A stretch of 64,000 nucleotides of DNA from Psychroserpens algicola (GCF_014526325.1 NZ_JACNMJ010000007.1:62001-126000), one strand, 5' to 3'. Counted from the first letter of the stretch, positions 51,427 through 60,541 are shown. Notes: a model not told the origin generated them from the letters alone. Translations and numbers: made by a program.

Positions 51427-52320
51427 TTAATATTCATAAATTATGGCTTTCTTGCCTTTGGCTTCAGTATTAATTTCGTAGGCATAACTTTCGGTGGTCC
51501 AACCCAAGTCTGTAGTGTACATGACAAAAAGCCTATTATCGTTTGTTGAAAATGTTTTCCATTCAAGTACTGATTTTTCATCAAAATCGCAAGGCCATGA
51601 TAAAGCAGGGTAGAAATACGAATCTTCATTTAACCAGTATTGCAGATGAACCTCTTTAATGTTTTTAAAAGCTTCGTCGGTGTCTATTACATTTTCATTA
51701 TGAAGTTTATTGATTTTTAGTTTTTCATTGTGAAATTCTTTAATTAAATCAATGCTATTTTGTTCTTCTCGAACTGTAATATGACTTTTAGGCTGAAGGA
51801 CTAAAATTTCCTCATTATTTTTAAAAATATGAACTTCTAATAAGGCATAATATATAATGGCATTGCCCTGACGTTTAGAGTCAAAGCCATTTGCGTTTAA
51901 TTGAAAGCTAAAAAGTGATAAAAGATTTTTGCTGAAATCTGTAGTTGATTTAAACTTGTTTTTTCTGTACTTTTTCGGCAGTGTGTTTCTAAATGCATGA
52001 ACTTTATCATTTAGTTTGCTATGAATCGAAGGGTTTTTATCAGACCATAAAAATGTTTTGTCGTCAAGATTAAACGTTCCTAAAACCTTAGGTTTTATTA
52101 CAACTTCATATCCTTTTTCATCTACAATGTACCTAACTTCTCCTTTGTTTTGGTCAAAAAGGTATTCGTTGGTTGGTTGCATATTCCAAATAATTCTTTG
52201 GTACATATTTCTCAAGTTCATATCAGAATTTGCTTCAGAAAATCTATTCTCCAAATCTGACTGTCCGTTAGAAAAAAAAGAAAACATAGTTATTAGTAAT
52301 GTTAAGGTTGTCTTTTGCAT
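51427..52320 (-). CDS. Secreted protein of unknown family
   Basis: I do not recognise this 297-residue protein. It has a signal peptide (MQKTTLTLLITMFSFFSNGQ). The body is a mix of beta strands and polar segments with many Trp and Tyr (YWLNEDSYFYPALSWPCDFDEKSVLEWKTF is followed by a strand reading DLGWTTESYAYEI). No lipobox and no T9SS sorting domain. The chain ends KAIIYEY. It lies 40 nt upstream of the DinB-like gene on the same strand, so they may be co-expressed. Confidence 0.65.
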   Translation of the reverse strand: MQKTTLTLLITMFSFFSNGQSDLENRFSEANSDMNLRNMYQRIIWNMQPTNEYLFDQNKGEVRYIVDEKGYEVVIKPKVLGTFNLDDKTFLWSDKNPSIHSKLNDKVHAFRNTLPKKYRKNKFKSTTDFSKNLLSLFSFQLNANGFDSKRQGNAIIYYALLEVHIFKNNEEILVLQPKSHITVREEQNSIDLIKEFHNEKLKINKLHNENVIDTDEAFKNIKEVHLQYWLNEDSYFYPALSWPCDFDEKSVLEWKTFSTNDNRLFVMYTTDLGWTTESYAYEINTEAKGKKAIIYEY

Positions 52321-52418
52321 TTTATTTTTAGCTTCAATATAATGATTTCAATGCTTTTATTTATAGATTGTTAGTTCTTTAGGTCTAATTACAGATAATC
52401 TAAAAGCGATGTCTACTA

Positions 52419-52811
52419 TTAGTTATATAAAATAGCATCATTTACTTCTATCCAGTAACCATTTGGGTCTTGAAAGTAAACTTGTTTAATACCATCTTTT
52501 CTGATATAGTCTTTATTTGGAGTGTTGAGCCAATCGGAATACTCTATTTTTAAAGCGTGAAGATGTTCAATAAAGGAACTAAAATCTCGTGTTGTTAAAG
52601 CAAAATGCACCGCTTTATTGGTTTTTATTTCAGCATTAGGCCTGGGAATGAGATGAAGTTGCTTGCCTTCACCTAATGACAACCACCTGGTTTTTGAGTC
52701 GGAAGCCGTATTCTTAATTTCTTTCAATTGAAATACCTTTTGATAAAATTCGGTAGACGCATTAACGTCTTTAACTGAAAGTGCTATATGATTAAATGAA
52801 AAGACAGACAT
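52419..52811 (-). CDS. VOC-family (glyoxalase-like) protein
   Basis: A 130-residue single-unit vicinal-oxygen-chelate protein: FNHIALSVKDVNASTEFYQKVFQL opens the first beta-alpha-beta unit, with the metal-type His4 region, and FQDPNGYWIEVND closes the second with the Glu ligand position. VOC proteins include glyoxalase, dioxygenases and antibiotic-binding proteins; the substrate is unknown. It is 17 nt downstream of a second VOC gene on the same strand, so the two form a pair. Confidence 0.85.
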   Translation of the reverse strand: MSVFSFNHIALSVKDVNASTEFYQKVFQLKEIKNTASDSKTRWLSLGEGKQLHLIPRPNAEIKTNKAVHFALTTRDFSSFIEHLHALKIEYSDWLNTPNKDYIRKDGIKQVYFQDPNGYWIEVNDAILYN

Positions 52812-52828
52812 GAATTATAATGTTTTAC

Positions 52829-53179
52829 TTAAATAGATTGACCAAAGGTTAATAGATTATGATCTGGATCAAGTAAGGCAAACTCCTTTTGTCCCCAAGG
52901 CTTACTCTCTAGTGTGCCGTTTGGATGAATTTTGATATTCTTATCCAGTAATGACTTATAAAGCGCATCAATTGTATTCGTTCTAATGTAAACCTGTCCA
53001 TAATTTTCGTGTGGATTAAGCTCTGTAAATTGAAAAAAATGAAGTTCTATATTGTCTTTTTTGACCATTAAATAGTCTTCATAATCGCCTATGTTTTGAA
53101 ACCCTAGTTGATTAATATAATACGCTTTAGTTATAGATTTATTACGCATTGGTAATTTAGGATGTATTTCAGTTAGCAT
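52829..53179 (-). CDS. VOC-family protein, bleomycin-resistance-like
   Basis: A 116-residue VOC protein: EIHPKLPMRNKSITKAYYINQLGFQN at the start, IELHFFQFTELNPHENYGQVYIR in the middle and EFALLDPDHNLLTFGQ at the end, the last with the usual DPDGN-like loop. The length and the DPDHNLLTF ending fit bleomycin-resistance-type binding proteins. It begins a two-gene unit with the VOC gene 17 nt downstream. Ligand unknown. Confidence 0.8.
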   Translation of the reverse strand: MLTEIHPKLPMRNKSITKAYYINQLGFQNIGDYEDYLMVKKDNIELHFFQFTELNPHENYGQVYIRTNTIDALYKSLLDKNIKIHPNGTLESKPWGQKEFALLDPDHNLLTFGQSI

Positions 53180-53231
53180 AATGACACTTTTTAGTATTAT
53201 ATTTTCAAAATTTCAATATACCAATTCATCT

Positions 53232-53891
53232 TTATTGTTCTGAATTGGGTAAAAACGAAACTAAATTAAATAGACGTTCAAAATAGTCAGGTTGTTCATC
53301 ATAAACTATTTTAGGCATTTGGGCTGTTACTGTGTAAATATAGTTGCCTCGGTATATTTGATGATTTATAACGTGATTTACATATTCTAAATCAGTGCTT
53401 CGAACTAAAACATCATAAGAATGTTTAGCAGAAACAAAATTTCTAATGTAACCTTTAGTTGCTTCGTAGTTTTGTAGTTCAGAGTTGAACTGTGTTCTAA
53501 CCTTATTTTTTAGTTCTGCATCTTGTTTTTTCTTGTTCTTGAGATAAAATTCCCAGGCATTTGTTGGATGCGTTTGTTCCGTTTTTAAATCGACAACAAC
53601 GATAGAAAATGTCAGTGCCAGCTCAGGGTCATTTCCTCTAAAAATCGTGTGTTTTGCTGTTCCGTAATCGGTGTTCCAATGGTCTGGTGCATCAAAAGAA
53701 ATGTGATACTTAAAGTTTGAGTAAATGTTTGTTAGACTGTCAAACTCTTCAGAATGTTCAGGAAGAATACCTTTGCTTTTTTGTGTTTTATAGGATGCAT
53801 TCAAATAGCGGTCTTCTTTGGATTGTTTTGTGTTCTTATTACAAGAACATAAAATGAAGATAAGGCTTAATAAGGCGAAATTTCTTCTCAA
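53232..53891 (-). CDS. Lipoprotein of unknown family
   Basis: A 219-residue lipoprotein with lipobox LCSC (Cys17) and a Lys/Asn-rich spacer. The core (about 55-215) contains YHISFDAPDHWNTDYGTAKHTIFRG and EYVNHVINHQIYRGNYIYTVTAQMP, which resembles the PsbP-like/DUF1795 class of small periplasmic beta-alpha proteins, though I cannot confirm it. The start codon overlaps the stop of a 67-residue membrane protein gene by 4 nt, so the two are translationally coupled. Confidence 0.65.
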   Translation of the reverse strand: MRRNFALLSLIFILCSCNKNTKQSKEDRYLNASYKTQKSKGILPEHSEEFDSLTNIYSNFKYHISFDAPDHWNTDYGTAKHTIFRGNDPELALTFSIVVVDLKTEQTHPTNAWEFYLKNKKKQDAELKNKVRTQFNSELQNYEATKGYIRNFVSAKHSYDVLVRSTDLEYVNHVINHQIYRGNYIYTVTAQMPKIVYDEQPDYFERLFNLVSFLPNSEQ

Positions 53892-54091
53892 TTGTTTTTA
53901 GTTTTTTTCTTAAACATTGGATACATTAAAATCAGGCCAAATGCTATCCCGATTATGCTAGATGTGTTTTCTATGGGATCTTTTACAAAGCCTAAAAGAT
54001 TTGCTAATGCAAAGGCGATAAAAATAATTCCGATGATGGATATGATTAGATTTGGAATTGGTTTCTCAGACCAAGATTGTTTTTCTTTCAT
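53888..54091 (-). CDS. Small two-helix membrane protein
   Basis: A 67-residue protein with two hydrophobic helices (PNLIISIIGIIFIAFALANLLGF and SSIIGIAFGLILMYPMF) and charged ends (MKEKQSW, FKKKTKNN). No family recognised. The 3' end overlaps the lipoprotein start by 4 nt on the minus strand, which is the main evidence that it is real. The function is unknown. Confidence 0.65.
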   Translation of the reverse strand: MKEKQSWSEKPIPNLIISIIGIIFIAFALANLLGFVKDPIENTSSIIGIAFGLILMYPMFKKKTKNN

Positions 54092-54270
54092 ATTTTGAAT
54101 TAGGTTAATTTTCAGATAAAAGGATGTTGTTAAATATTGGTGAAAACTAAATTAATAAAAGCAAACGAATCTGATATACATTTATGAGATTTTCTGAATG
54201 AACCATCCAAGACACACAAATTTGTATCTAGTCGCTCGAAGTATTTTATACAGAGGCAATAACTATTTTT

Positions 54271-54783
54271 TTATTTAGAATAAGCGCCAGAGGAATAAGT
54301 GAGTTCATAACTGTGGGTATAGATTTCAAATACAATCCCGAATGGGTCTTCAACATAACACATTTTGAACGGTTTATCATTGGGATAGTAGGATCTAATT
54401 GGCATTCTTTGTTTTCCTCCATAGGCCAAAATCTTATCTATAAGTTCTTCAATATTTGGGTCTTGTACGCAAAAATGAAAGAGACCTGTGTTGAAAGGAT
54501 TAAATTCAGGTGCTTCTTTAATCCCGTTTGGGAAAGAAAATAATTCAACGCCAATACCATCTGAAGTTGCTAAATGCGCAATTTCAAATTCGGTCCAGTC
54601 GTCTCCGAAAACGTCTATACACATTTGACCAATAGCTGTTTCTTTTTCCTTTTTAACTACGGAAGGTTCCATAATGATGTACCAACCCATGACTTCTGAA
54701 TAGAATTTTACGGCTTCTTTGATATTTGGTACGGTCAGTCCGATATGTGAAAATGATTTTGGATAATTTTTTTGAGTTGTCAT
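54271..54783 (-). CDS. VOC-family protein (lactoylglutathione-lyase-like)
   Basis: A 170-residue VOC protein started at ATG 54783 (the longer frame adds 7 residues). SFSHIGLTVPNIKEAVKFYSEVMGW opens it; GIGVELFSFPNGIKEAPEF, TGLFHFCVQDPNIEELIDKI and YVEDPFGIVFEIYTHSYE carry the metal-ligand positions (His, Glu). It is the third VOC gene in 3 kb and runs divergently from an HxlR regulator, which probably controls it. The substrate may be an electrophile or quinone-like compound by analogy with other HxlR targets; this is inference. Confidence 0.85.
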   Translation of the reverse strand: MTTQKNYPKSFSHIGLTVPNIKEAVKFYSEVMGWYIIMEPSVVKKEKETAIGQMCIDVFGDDWTEFEIAHLATSDGIGVELFSFPNGIKEAPEFNPFNTGLFHFCVQDPNIEELIDKILAYGGKQRMPIRSYYPNDKPFKMCYVEDPFGIVFEIYTHSYELTYSSGAYSK

Positions 54784-54812
54784 AAGTTCTATTTTAGATG
54801 TCAAAATTAGTT

Positions 54813-54820
54813 TATATTTG
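54813..54820 (+). promoter_or_regulatory. -7 promoter box of the HxlR gene
   Basis: TATATTTG matches TAnnTTTG exactly, about 84 nt before the HxlR start. Confidence 0.55.
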
Positions 54821-54831
54821 CTTTATGGACA

Positions 54832-54860
54832 ATAACTTACCAAATAGTTATATAGTTACC
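54832..54860. promoter_or_regulatory. Candidate HxlR operator
   Basis: An inverted repeat ATAACT-N8-AGTTAT (54832-54851) and a direct repeat ACTTACC/AGTTACC spaced by 19 bp (54835 and 54854) lie in the gap between the divergent VOC and HxlR genes. Confidence 0.5.
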
Positions 54861-54903
54861 CAAACGAGTAAATTGTTAATAATCAGTATAATAAAATATT
54901 GTT

Positions 54904-55218
54904 TTGAATAAAGAAAATAATTGTCCGTTGCATTATACAATGAATTTAATAGGTACCAAATGGAAACCTTTACTATTATTTCATTTGTTGGAAGGCGAAT
55001 TGCGCTCTGGTGCATTGCAAAAGAAAATTCCAGAAATTTCTAATAAAATGTTCACTCAGACGGTACGAGATTTAGAGAAAGACGGACTTATTACAAGAAC
55101 GATATTTCCTGTAGTTCCTCCTAAAGTAGAATATGGATTAACCTCCAGAGGACAATCGCTTGAGGGGATTTTAAGGAGTCTAGATAAATGGGGTTTAGAA
55201 GATTGTAAAAACAGCTAA
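54904..55218 (+). CDS. HxlR-family transcriptional regulator
   Basis: A 104-residue winged-helix protein. CPLHYTMNLIGTKWKPLLLFHLLEGELRSGALQKKIPEISNKMFTQTVRDLEKDGLI is the HxlR signature, given here by its start and end, and the tail VEYGLTSRGQSLEGILRSLDKWG completes the domain. The start is TTG at 54904, because the family's conserved Cys7-Pro-Leu lies before the first ATG. HxlR proteins often sense quinones or aldehydes through that Cys. It is divergent from the VOC gene at 54783 and probably regulates it. Confidence 0.88.
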   Translation: MNKENNCPLHYTMNLIGTKWKPLLLFHLLEGELRSGALQKKIPEISNKMFTQTVRDLEKDGLITRTIFPVVPPKVEYGLTSRGQSLEGILRSLDKWGLEDCKNS

Positions 55219-55284
55219 TACAGTTATAATCTGAATCACTGCTAAGACCATTTAATCAATACTAAAGTTAAACACCTGTAGTCT

Positions 55285-57957
55285 CTATTTTTTAATCCAT
55301 TTTTGAATCAAAAGCCCTTTGCTTGTTGAAATTTCAATAAAATAAATACCTGCCATCAAAGACGACATGTCTAAAACATTTTGACTATAATTAAAATTGA
55401 GAACTTGCATACCCTGGAGATTGTATATGCTTAGATTTTCAATTTCAGCACCTTCGTTTACTGATATATTCAAAATTCCATTTGATGGGTTAGGGTGTAT
55501 TTTGACCAAGTTTGAAGGGTTTGAAATTTCAGAAATGCTCAAGGTTTCTAATATTTCAGTTTGAACAGTATTTGTAATAATCGGAGCATTATAATCAAAA
55601 TAAATATTGGCACTACCAGTAATGATATCTCCAATTTGAACATTGTTATTGGGCTTAATCTTAAAAGCAATGTAGCCATTACTGTCTTCTTCGTTGGTTG
55701 TTTGGTCAGGTAAATTGATGTTATTAAATATGAATTCAACCTCATTGTTATTAGAGATTTGCACTGAATATGGATGACTTGAACTTACAGGTAGTAATGT
55801 TGCAGTATTGAGTTTATCGTCAAGTACATCAAGAATTCTAACATTTATAGCACTTGCTGTTCCCGTATTTTGAAACCTAACGATATAATCTAAATATTGA
55901 CTTATCTCTTCTTCATATATAGCATCACCTTGCATTACTTGTTTGTCATTGGGATCATAAGAATTGACAACAATTTGAGATAAGCTATAGGCATTATTGT
56001 CAGGTGTTTCATCATTGATTTCAGGATTGGCAATTGCAGTAAAATTTAATATATCGTCACTGTTTACTGTAGGAGGAGTGAACACTTGCATGGTGATGTC
56101 TACAGTTATTGTTTCAAAGGGTTGTATGGTACCAAGGTCATAACTTAACGAATTGCCAGTACTGCTGTTCTCGACAGGTATTGAGCTAATAAAACTTAAT
56201 TTTAAGTCGTCAAAATTAAAGGTCGCTGAGGCATTATTAATAGTTTCGGTCCCTGTATTTTGAACAGCAAGCTGATATTCCGATTCAAATCCAGGACGCG
56301 CTTGACTTAAAGGAATTATAGTAGTCACTAAATCATTAACAGACTGGTTAGCTGTTAAGCAAAAATCGACTACAGCAGCTGGGTTTGTATTATCAAGTGT
56401 AATTGATGTATTAACCGGAGTTATATCGAAATAATTTGAACTTAAAGTACCACTAACATCAAAAATTCCTTCGGTTGCCTCTAAAGTATATGTATCTCCT
56501 AGAGCAATAGTTCCATATTCAAAATTGTTGTTAATTGCACTTATAATCAGACCATTTACAGGTAAGTCATTCATGTCACAACCATTATTATCCTGATCAA
56601 AACGTACAGAACCAGAAATGGAATAATCAATACAGTCACTACCTAGCTGGTCTCCAATAATCCACCAGTTAGCTTCATTTTCTAGGTAAGATCTTACGGC
56701 TGTATCACAATACGCAATGTCATAGGCCTGAAGTACTTTATTTTGTAAGCCAGATTGAGCTAAGGCTAATAATAAGGCGTCATAATTAGTAGTATCCATT
56801 GCTGTATAACCTACAAAGGATTCTGCTGTAGACCCGTTGTTAAAATCAATTACAGAGCTAAAATCCCAACTTGAAATATCTTGATTAAATGCGGTGGCAT
56901 CGTGAAATAATCCTTTCATAAAAATTACATTTGTGGTATCCCAATTATCCAGCGGCTGATTAAATGAAGAGGCTCCGTTAAACATGTTTCTAATGTCTTC
57001 AGTATTTGATATATCCCAATCATTTAAAGGTTGATCAAATGAAGTTGCGTTATTAAACATGCCTCTCAGGGAAATTGTATTAGACACATCCCAATCATTT
57101 ATGTTTTGATTAAAGGAACTGGCATTAATAAACATGAATCCCATTTCGGCTACATTAGTAGTTTCCCAATTATTTAAAGGTTGATTAAAAGCTATGGCAT
57201 TGCGAAACATCCAATACATATCTGTTACACTAGACACATCCCAGTCATTTAACGGCTGATTAAAACTACTGTTATCTTCTGGAAAACAACCAAACATTCC
57301 AACCATATTCGTCACATTAGAGACATTCCAATTATTAATGTTTTGATTAAACTGAAGGGCTCTGCTAAACATACCTCCCATATCAGTTACGTTTGATACA
57401 TCCCAGTTATTTAAAGGCTGATTAAAAGCAAAGGCTTCATAGAATAATCCGTTCATATTAGTAACGTTAGATACATCCCAGTTATTAACAGGAGAGTTAA
57501 ATGACTGTGCACCATTAAACATGTTACTCATATTAGTCACCAGACTTAAGTCTGGTACGTCGGTTGCATTAACAACGAGATCATATAGTCCTTGAAACGC
57601 ATTTTCCATAGTGGTCCATTGTGCAGTTCCCCATTGTTCAATAGATTTTACTTTTTCGTTCATACTATATCCAAAACCACCATCATAATTAACACTAGTG
57701 ATATCTCCATTAACTATTATTGTATACACTCCTGGAGCGTCGTAAGTATGGTGTATGCCTGTGACATTAACATCATCATCAGTTAAGGTGTTTCCGTCGC
57801 CTAAATCTATCGTGAAATTTGAACCAAAAAAGGGATACTGTACATGGAGTCCAGTAGTATTATCAACCTCATACGTTAGAATAAAGTCATCAGGAGTTTG
57901 ACAATATCCGTTGAAAAAAACAAAAATTGTTATGAGTAAAGTATAATAGGTTTTCAT
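55285..57957 (-). CDS. BspA/DUF285 repeat surface protein with T9SS sorting domain
   Basis: An 890-residue secreted protein. Signal peptide (1-19, MKTYYTLLITIFVFFNGYC). A PKD-like domain opens it (about 20-95). Nine 25-residue DUF285/BspA repeats follow (Trp at 160, 185, 210, 239, 264, 289, 314, 339, 364; pattern NNWDVSNVTNM...MF..A..FNQ); the third-to-fourth step is 29 because of an inserted CFPED loop. After a middle region come DUF11-like beta-sandwich modules with YDPNDKQ and IVRFQNTGTASA (about 600-800). The end is a T9SS sorting domain (KIHPNPSNGILNIS...GIYFIEIS). It is exported to the surface; adhesion or protein binding is the likely role. Confidence 0.88.
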   Translation of the reverse strand: MKTYYTLLITIFVFFNGYCQTPDDFILTYEVDNTTGLHVQYPFFGSNFTIDLGDGNTLTDDDVNVTGIHHTYDAPGVYTIIVNGDITSVNYDGGFGYSMNEKVKSIEQWGTAQWTTMENAFQGLYDLVVNATDVPDLSLVTNMSNMFNGAQSFNSPVNNWDVSNVTNMNGLFYEAFAFNQPLNNWDVSNVTDMGGMFSRALQFNQNINNWNVSNVTNMVGMFGCFPEDNSSFNQPLNDWDVSSVTDMYWMFRNAIAFNQPLNNWETTNVAEMGFMFINASSFNQNINDWDVSNTISLRGMFNNATSFDQPLNDWDISNTEDIRNMFNGASSFNQPLDNWDTTNVIFMKGLFHDATAFNQDISSWDFSSVIDFNNGSTAESFVGYTAMDTTNYDALLLALAQSGLQNKVLQAYDIAYCDTAVRSYLENEANWWIIGDQLGSDCIDYSISGSVRFDQDNNGCDMNDLPVNGLIISAINNNFEYGTIALGDTYTLEATEGIFDVSGTLSSNYFDITPVNTSITLDNTNPAAVVDFCLTANQSVNDLVTTIIPLSQARPGFESEYQLAVQNTGTETINNASATFNFDDLKLSFISSIPVENSSTGNSLSYDLGTIQPFETITVDITMQVFTPPTVNSDDILNFTAIANPEINDETPDNNAYSLSQIVVNSYDPNDKQVMQGDAIYEEEISQYLDYIVRFQNTGTASAINVRILDVLDDKLNTATLLPVSSSHPYSVQISNNNEVEFIFNNINLPDQTTNEEDSNGYIAFKIKPNNNVQIGDIITGSANIYFDYNAPIITNTVQTEILETLSISEISNPSNLVKIHPNPSNGILNISVNEGAEIENLSIYNLQGMQVLNFNYSQNVLDMSSLMAGIYFIEISTSKGLLIQKWIKK
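56842..57552 (-). repeat. Tandem 75-bp repeats coding for BspA units
   Basis: Nine in-frame units of 75 bp (one of 87 bp) encode the W-D-x-S-N-x repeat array of the BspA-like protein. Neighbouring units are similar enough at the DNA level (repeated CCCA(A/G)TTATT and TTTAA(A/C)GG(T/C)TGATTAAA-type words) to allow expansion or contraction by recombination. Confidence 0.8.
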
Positions 57958-58115
57958 AAGTTGATAGGTGTTAGCTTTTGTCGGTTTTAGCTTTTAAGTC
58001 TAATTATAAGATTAAATGCTGATGTTGCGGACTAAAGTTAACAAAAGAAATTGAACCAGAATGCCTCCTTAATGTTTTTCCTCAAGTCTTAAGGAGATGA
58101 ATTGAAATAATACAA

Positions 58116-58721
58116 TTAGTGGCTGGTTTTAATTTCTATTGTATCTTGAATGAATTGTTCAAATTCCGATAGATCTATTTTTTCTATTCGTGTTGGCTTT
58201 TCAAATTTTAGACGTCCTGATTCTGTTTTTGAAATAAGTTTATCGTTAGGTTTTTCAATAAAATATTCGAAATTTTTATTCCCGAAATCATAGATAGAAC
58301 ATAAATAAATGCCTGTATTAGTTTTATTCATATAATAATCGGTTTCAGATTTTATATTCAGAATTCCGTATTTGATTACTTTTTTAAAATGTCCAATTCT
58401 AGGCTCTGGTTTCCACCAATAGGTTTCAAATTGACTGGATTCAGATGTGCTTAGTACCCAATCTTTTTCAATAATTGGAATGCCTAATTTTTGGCGCTCA
58501 GAATTAAAGTCTATACCATGATTTTTATTTAAAGGAATTATAAGGTCACTAATAAACATCCATAGTATAACAATGAAAAACAAATGAAATTTTCTCCAAA
58601 TGATTTTTATAATATCTAAAGCGGATAGATTATTTTCTTTCTTCCAATACCTAAAGATATAGATTGGAGCCGATATTAGAAAAATCATTAATAGTCCGAA
58701 GAAGAAGTCGTGTCCGTTCAT
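58116..58721 (-). CDS. Unknown membrane protein
   Basis: I do not recognise this 201-residue protein. Two hydrophobic helices are near the N-terminus (FFFGLLMIFLISAPIYIFRY at about 6-25 and FHLFFIVILWMFISDLIIPL at about 46-65), followed by a soluble domain with WVLSTSESSQFETYWWKPEPR and KKVIKYGILNIKSETDYYMN. The topology predicts a soluble C-terminal part on one side of the inner membrane. It is alone on the minus strand; neighbours give no hint of function. Confidence 0.6.
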   Translation of the reverse strand: MNGHDFFFGLLMIFLISAPIYIFRYWKKENNLSALDIIKIIWRKFHLFFIVILWMFISDLIIPLNKNHGIDFNSERQKLGIPIIEKDWVLSTSESSQFETYWWKPEPRIGHFKKVIKYGILNIKSETDYYMNKTNTGIYLCSIYDFGNKNFEYFIEKPNDKLISKTESGRLKFEKPTRIEKIDLSEFEQFIQDTIEIKTSH

Positions 58722-58831
58722 TTAATTATAGAAAAGCGCAGTATACAAAGATTAGTTTGGCTAATCTAAAATTAGTAAAAGAAAACGAGTCGAAAAAAAA
58801 CTTTAAGGTCTATTATGGTATGGATTGATAA

Positions 58832-59653
58832 CTAACTCCAAATACCAGTTTTAGCTGTGTCTTCGGCGTATTCTAAAAATGTTTTTGCTTTTCTGCCTAA
58901 CACGTTTTCAATGGTATTGCTAATCTTTTGATTGTCTGGATTGGTCAATACATGACTGAATAAATATTCAATTAACCAAATGACATCATCAGGTATTTGC
59001 ATTTGTTTCATGCCTTCAACATACTGTGGTAGCGAAATGTTGTGAAAATTCAGAGGCCTGTTGCTTACTTTTGAAATGGTATTGATAATGTCTTTAAAAG
59101 TGATTAATTCCGGACCAGTAAGTTCTAAGACTTGACCATTATATGTGTCGTCCAGTAAAGCTATAGCTGCAACTTCAGCAATATCGTCTGCATCAACAAA
59201 GGGGATTAAAACATCAGACATCGGCAAAGCAACTTCTCCAGAGAGAATAGGATCTAAAAAGAAACTCTCGCTCCAGTTCTGGTTAAACCAGGACGCTCTT
59301 ACAATAGTGTAGTTTACGCCTGAGTTCATTACAATTTTTTCACAAGCCTCAGCTTCGGTTTCGCCTTTTCCAGAAAGCAGCACAATTTTTTTTACGCCTA
59401 ATTCTTTCGCTAGATATGTTAAGCTTTCAATGGCTTCTTTAGCACCCGGAACAGCTAAGTCTGGATAAAATGTAACGTATAGTTTTTCGATACCATTTAA
59501 GGCATCTACCCAAGTGTCTTTATTTTCCCAGTCGAAACCAGGTGTTGCTTGTCTTGAACCAATTCTAGGTTCGATGCCTTTGTTCTGTAGTTGTGTGACA
59601 ACTCGGCGACCAGTTTTACCTGTTCCGCCAATGATTAAAATGTTTGAGTTCAT
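58832..59653 (-). CDS. NmrA-like NAD(P)-binding oxidoreductase
   Basis: A 273-residue atypical short-chain dehydrogenase. The Rossmann motif is NILIIGGTGKTGRRVVTQL, with the NmrA-type GxxGxxG, then VLLSGKGETEAEACEKI and VRASWFNQNWSE, and a substrate-side FVDADDIAEVAAIALLDD. Such proteins are NAD(P)H-dependent quinone reductases or redox sensors (SDR family with NmrA fold). It is 13 nt after the DUF1772 gene and therefore the last gene of a three-gene minus-strand operon below an AraC regulator. Confidence 0.85.
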   Translation of the reverse strand: MNSNILIIGGTGKTGRRVVTQLQNKGIEPRIGSRQATPGFDWENKDTWVDALNGIEKLYVTFYPDLAVPGAKEAIESLTYLAKELGVKKIVLLSGKGETEAEACEKIVMNSGVNYTIVRASWFNQNWSESFFLDPILSGEVALPMSDVLIPFVDADDIAEVAAIALLDDTYNGQVLELTGPELITFKDIINTISKVSNRPLNFHNISLPQYVEGMKQMQIPDDVIWLIEYLFSHVLTNPDNQKISNTIENVLGRKAKTFLEYAEDTAKTGIWS

Positions 59654-59666
59654 AACTGTTCGTTTT

Positions 59667-60152
59667 TTAAATTGATTTTTGAATGATTATTGAAATGAGT
59701 AATAAAATAAATGAGATCATACTTGACATTGTTCTTAGGTTATGGTATTGGTTCCAGGAATTTTCATAATAGATTCTGAAATCCTTCAATTCCAATACAC
59801 TGAGTTGATTAATATTTAAAACTTCCAATTGGTTATTTAAAGGCACATTTCCGAAGGCAGTAATACCAAAGGTTCCAACGAGATATACGATGGCTGATGC
59901 CAAGACCAAGTAAAACACTGTTTTATTAGAATACTGTAGATAGGCATTTAAAATCAAGGCGATTAGGCTTCCGAAGAAAACTATAAAAAATACAGGATTT
60001 AAGATTTCTTTGTTAATGCTCTGCATGGTTTCTAAGTAGGTAATGTTTGCAACTTTTTTTGTTCCCAGAATAACGGAAAATGACCATGCAAAGAAGAATC
60101 CTACAGAAAGCGCATTTAATACTACAGTAATGAAAAGGACAACGGTTTTCAT
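59667..60152 (-). CDS. DUF1772 (anthrone-oxygenase-like) membrane protein
   Basis: A 161-residue protein with four hydrophobic helices (VVLFITVVLNALSVGFFFAWSFSV, FFIVFFGSLIALILNAYL, YLVLASAIVYLVGTFGITAFGNVPLN, MSSMISFILLLISIII). FGNVPLNNQL and the final WNQYHNLRTMSS are the DUF1772 signature; the family includes fungal anthrone oxygenase-like proteins. The start overlaps the stop of the 130-residue membrane gene by 4 nt. It lies between that gene and the NmrA-like reductase, hinting at a shared small-molecule redox role. Confidence 0.82.
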   Translation of the reverse strand: MKTVVLFITVVLNALSVGFFFAWSFSVILGTKKVANITYLETMQSINKEILNPVFFIVFFGSLIALILNAYLQYSNKTVFYLVLASAIVYLVGTFGITAFGNVPLNNQLEVLNINQLSVLELKDFRIYYENSWNQYHNLRTMSSMISFILLLISIIIQKSI

Positions 60153-60541
60153 GCTTTAATGTTTTGTGTTAGATGTGTTCCGAAATAGAATACCAAAAAG
60201 TAAAATTCGACGATAATGGTGTAAAACATTGGGTCTTTGAAAAACGAAGCATGACTACCACCATTAGGAATTACAAATACGGGAACTGTAATTAATGCGT
60301 CTAATAAAGTTGCTACAATGACAAATGTTAGTGCAAGCGATGCAGGTTTCATTGTTGCTTTTTTGTAAAACAAATATGTTCCTAAACAGGCACTTGGAAT
60401 AATAGCTAAAGCTATTGCAATATTGGCTTGTTGCTCTGGGCTTTCTAAAATTGAAAATTTAAACGAGCTGAGGTAAAAACTAACGCCTAAAACCCAAACT
60501 AAAATGGCACATATAAGGCTAAATACTCTACTGTTAATCAT
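60149..60541 (-). CDS. Small four-helix membrane protein (DUF5367-like)
   Basis: A 130-residue membrane protein with four helices; LICAILVWVLGVSFYLSSFKFSILE and QQANIAIALAIIPSACLGTYLFYKK are the most conserved-looking parts. This resembles the Bacteroidota family DUF5367, which I name from memory with moderate confidence. It is first in the operon and overlaps DUF1772 by 4 nt. The AraC regulator lies 89 nt upstream on the same strand. Function unknown. Confidence 0.65.
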   Translation of the reverse strand: MINSRVFSLICAILVWVLGVSFYLSSFKFSILESPEQQANIAIALAIIPSACLGTYLFYKKATMKPASLALTFVIVATLLDALITVPVFVIPNGGSHASFFKDPMFYTIIVEFYFLVFYFGTHLTQNIKA

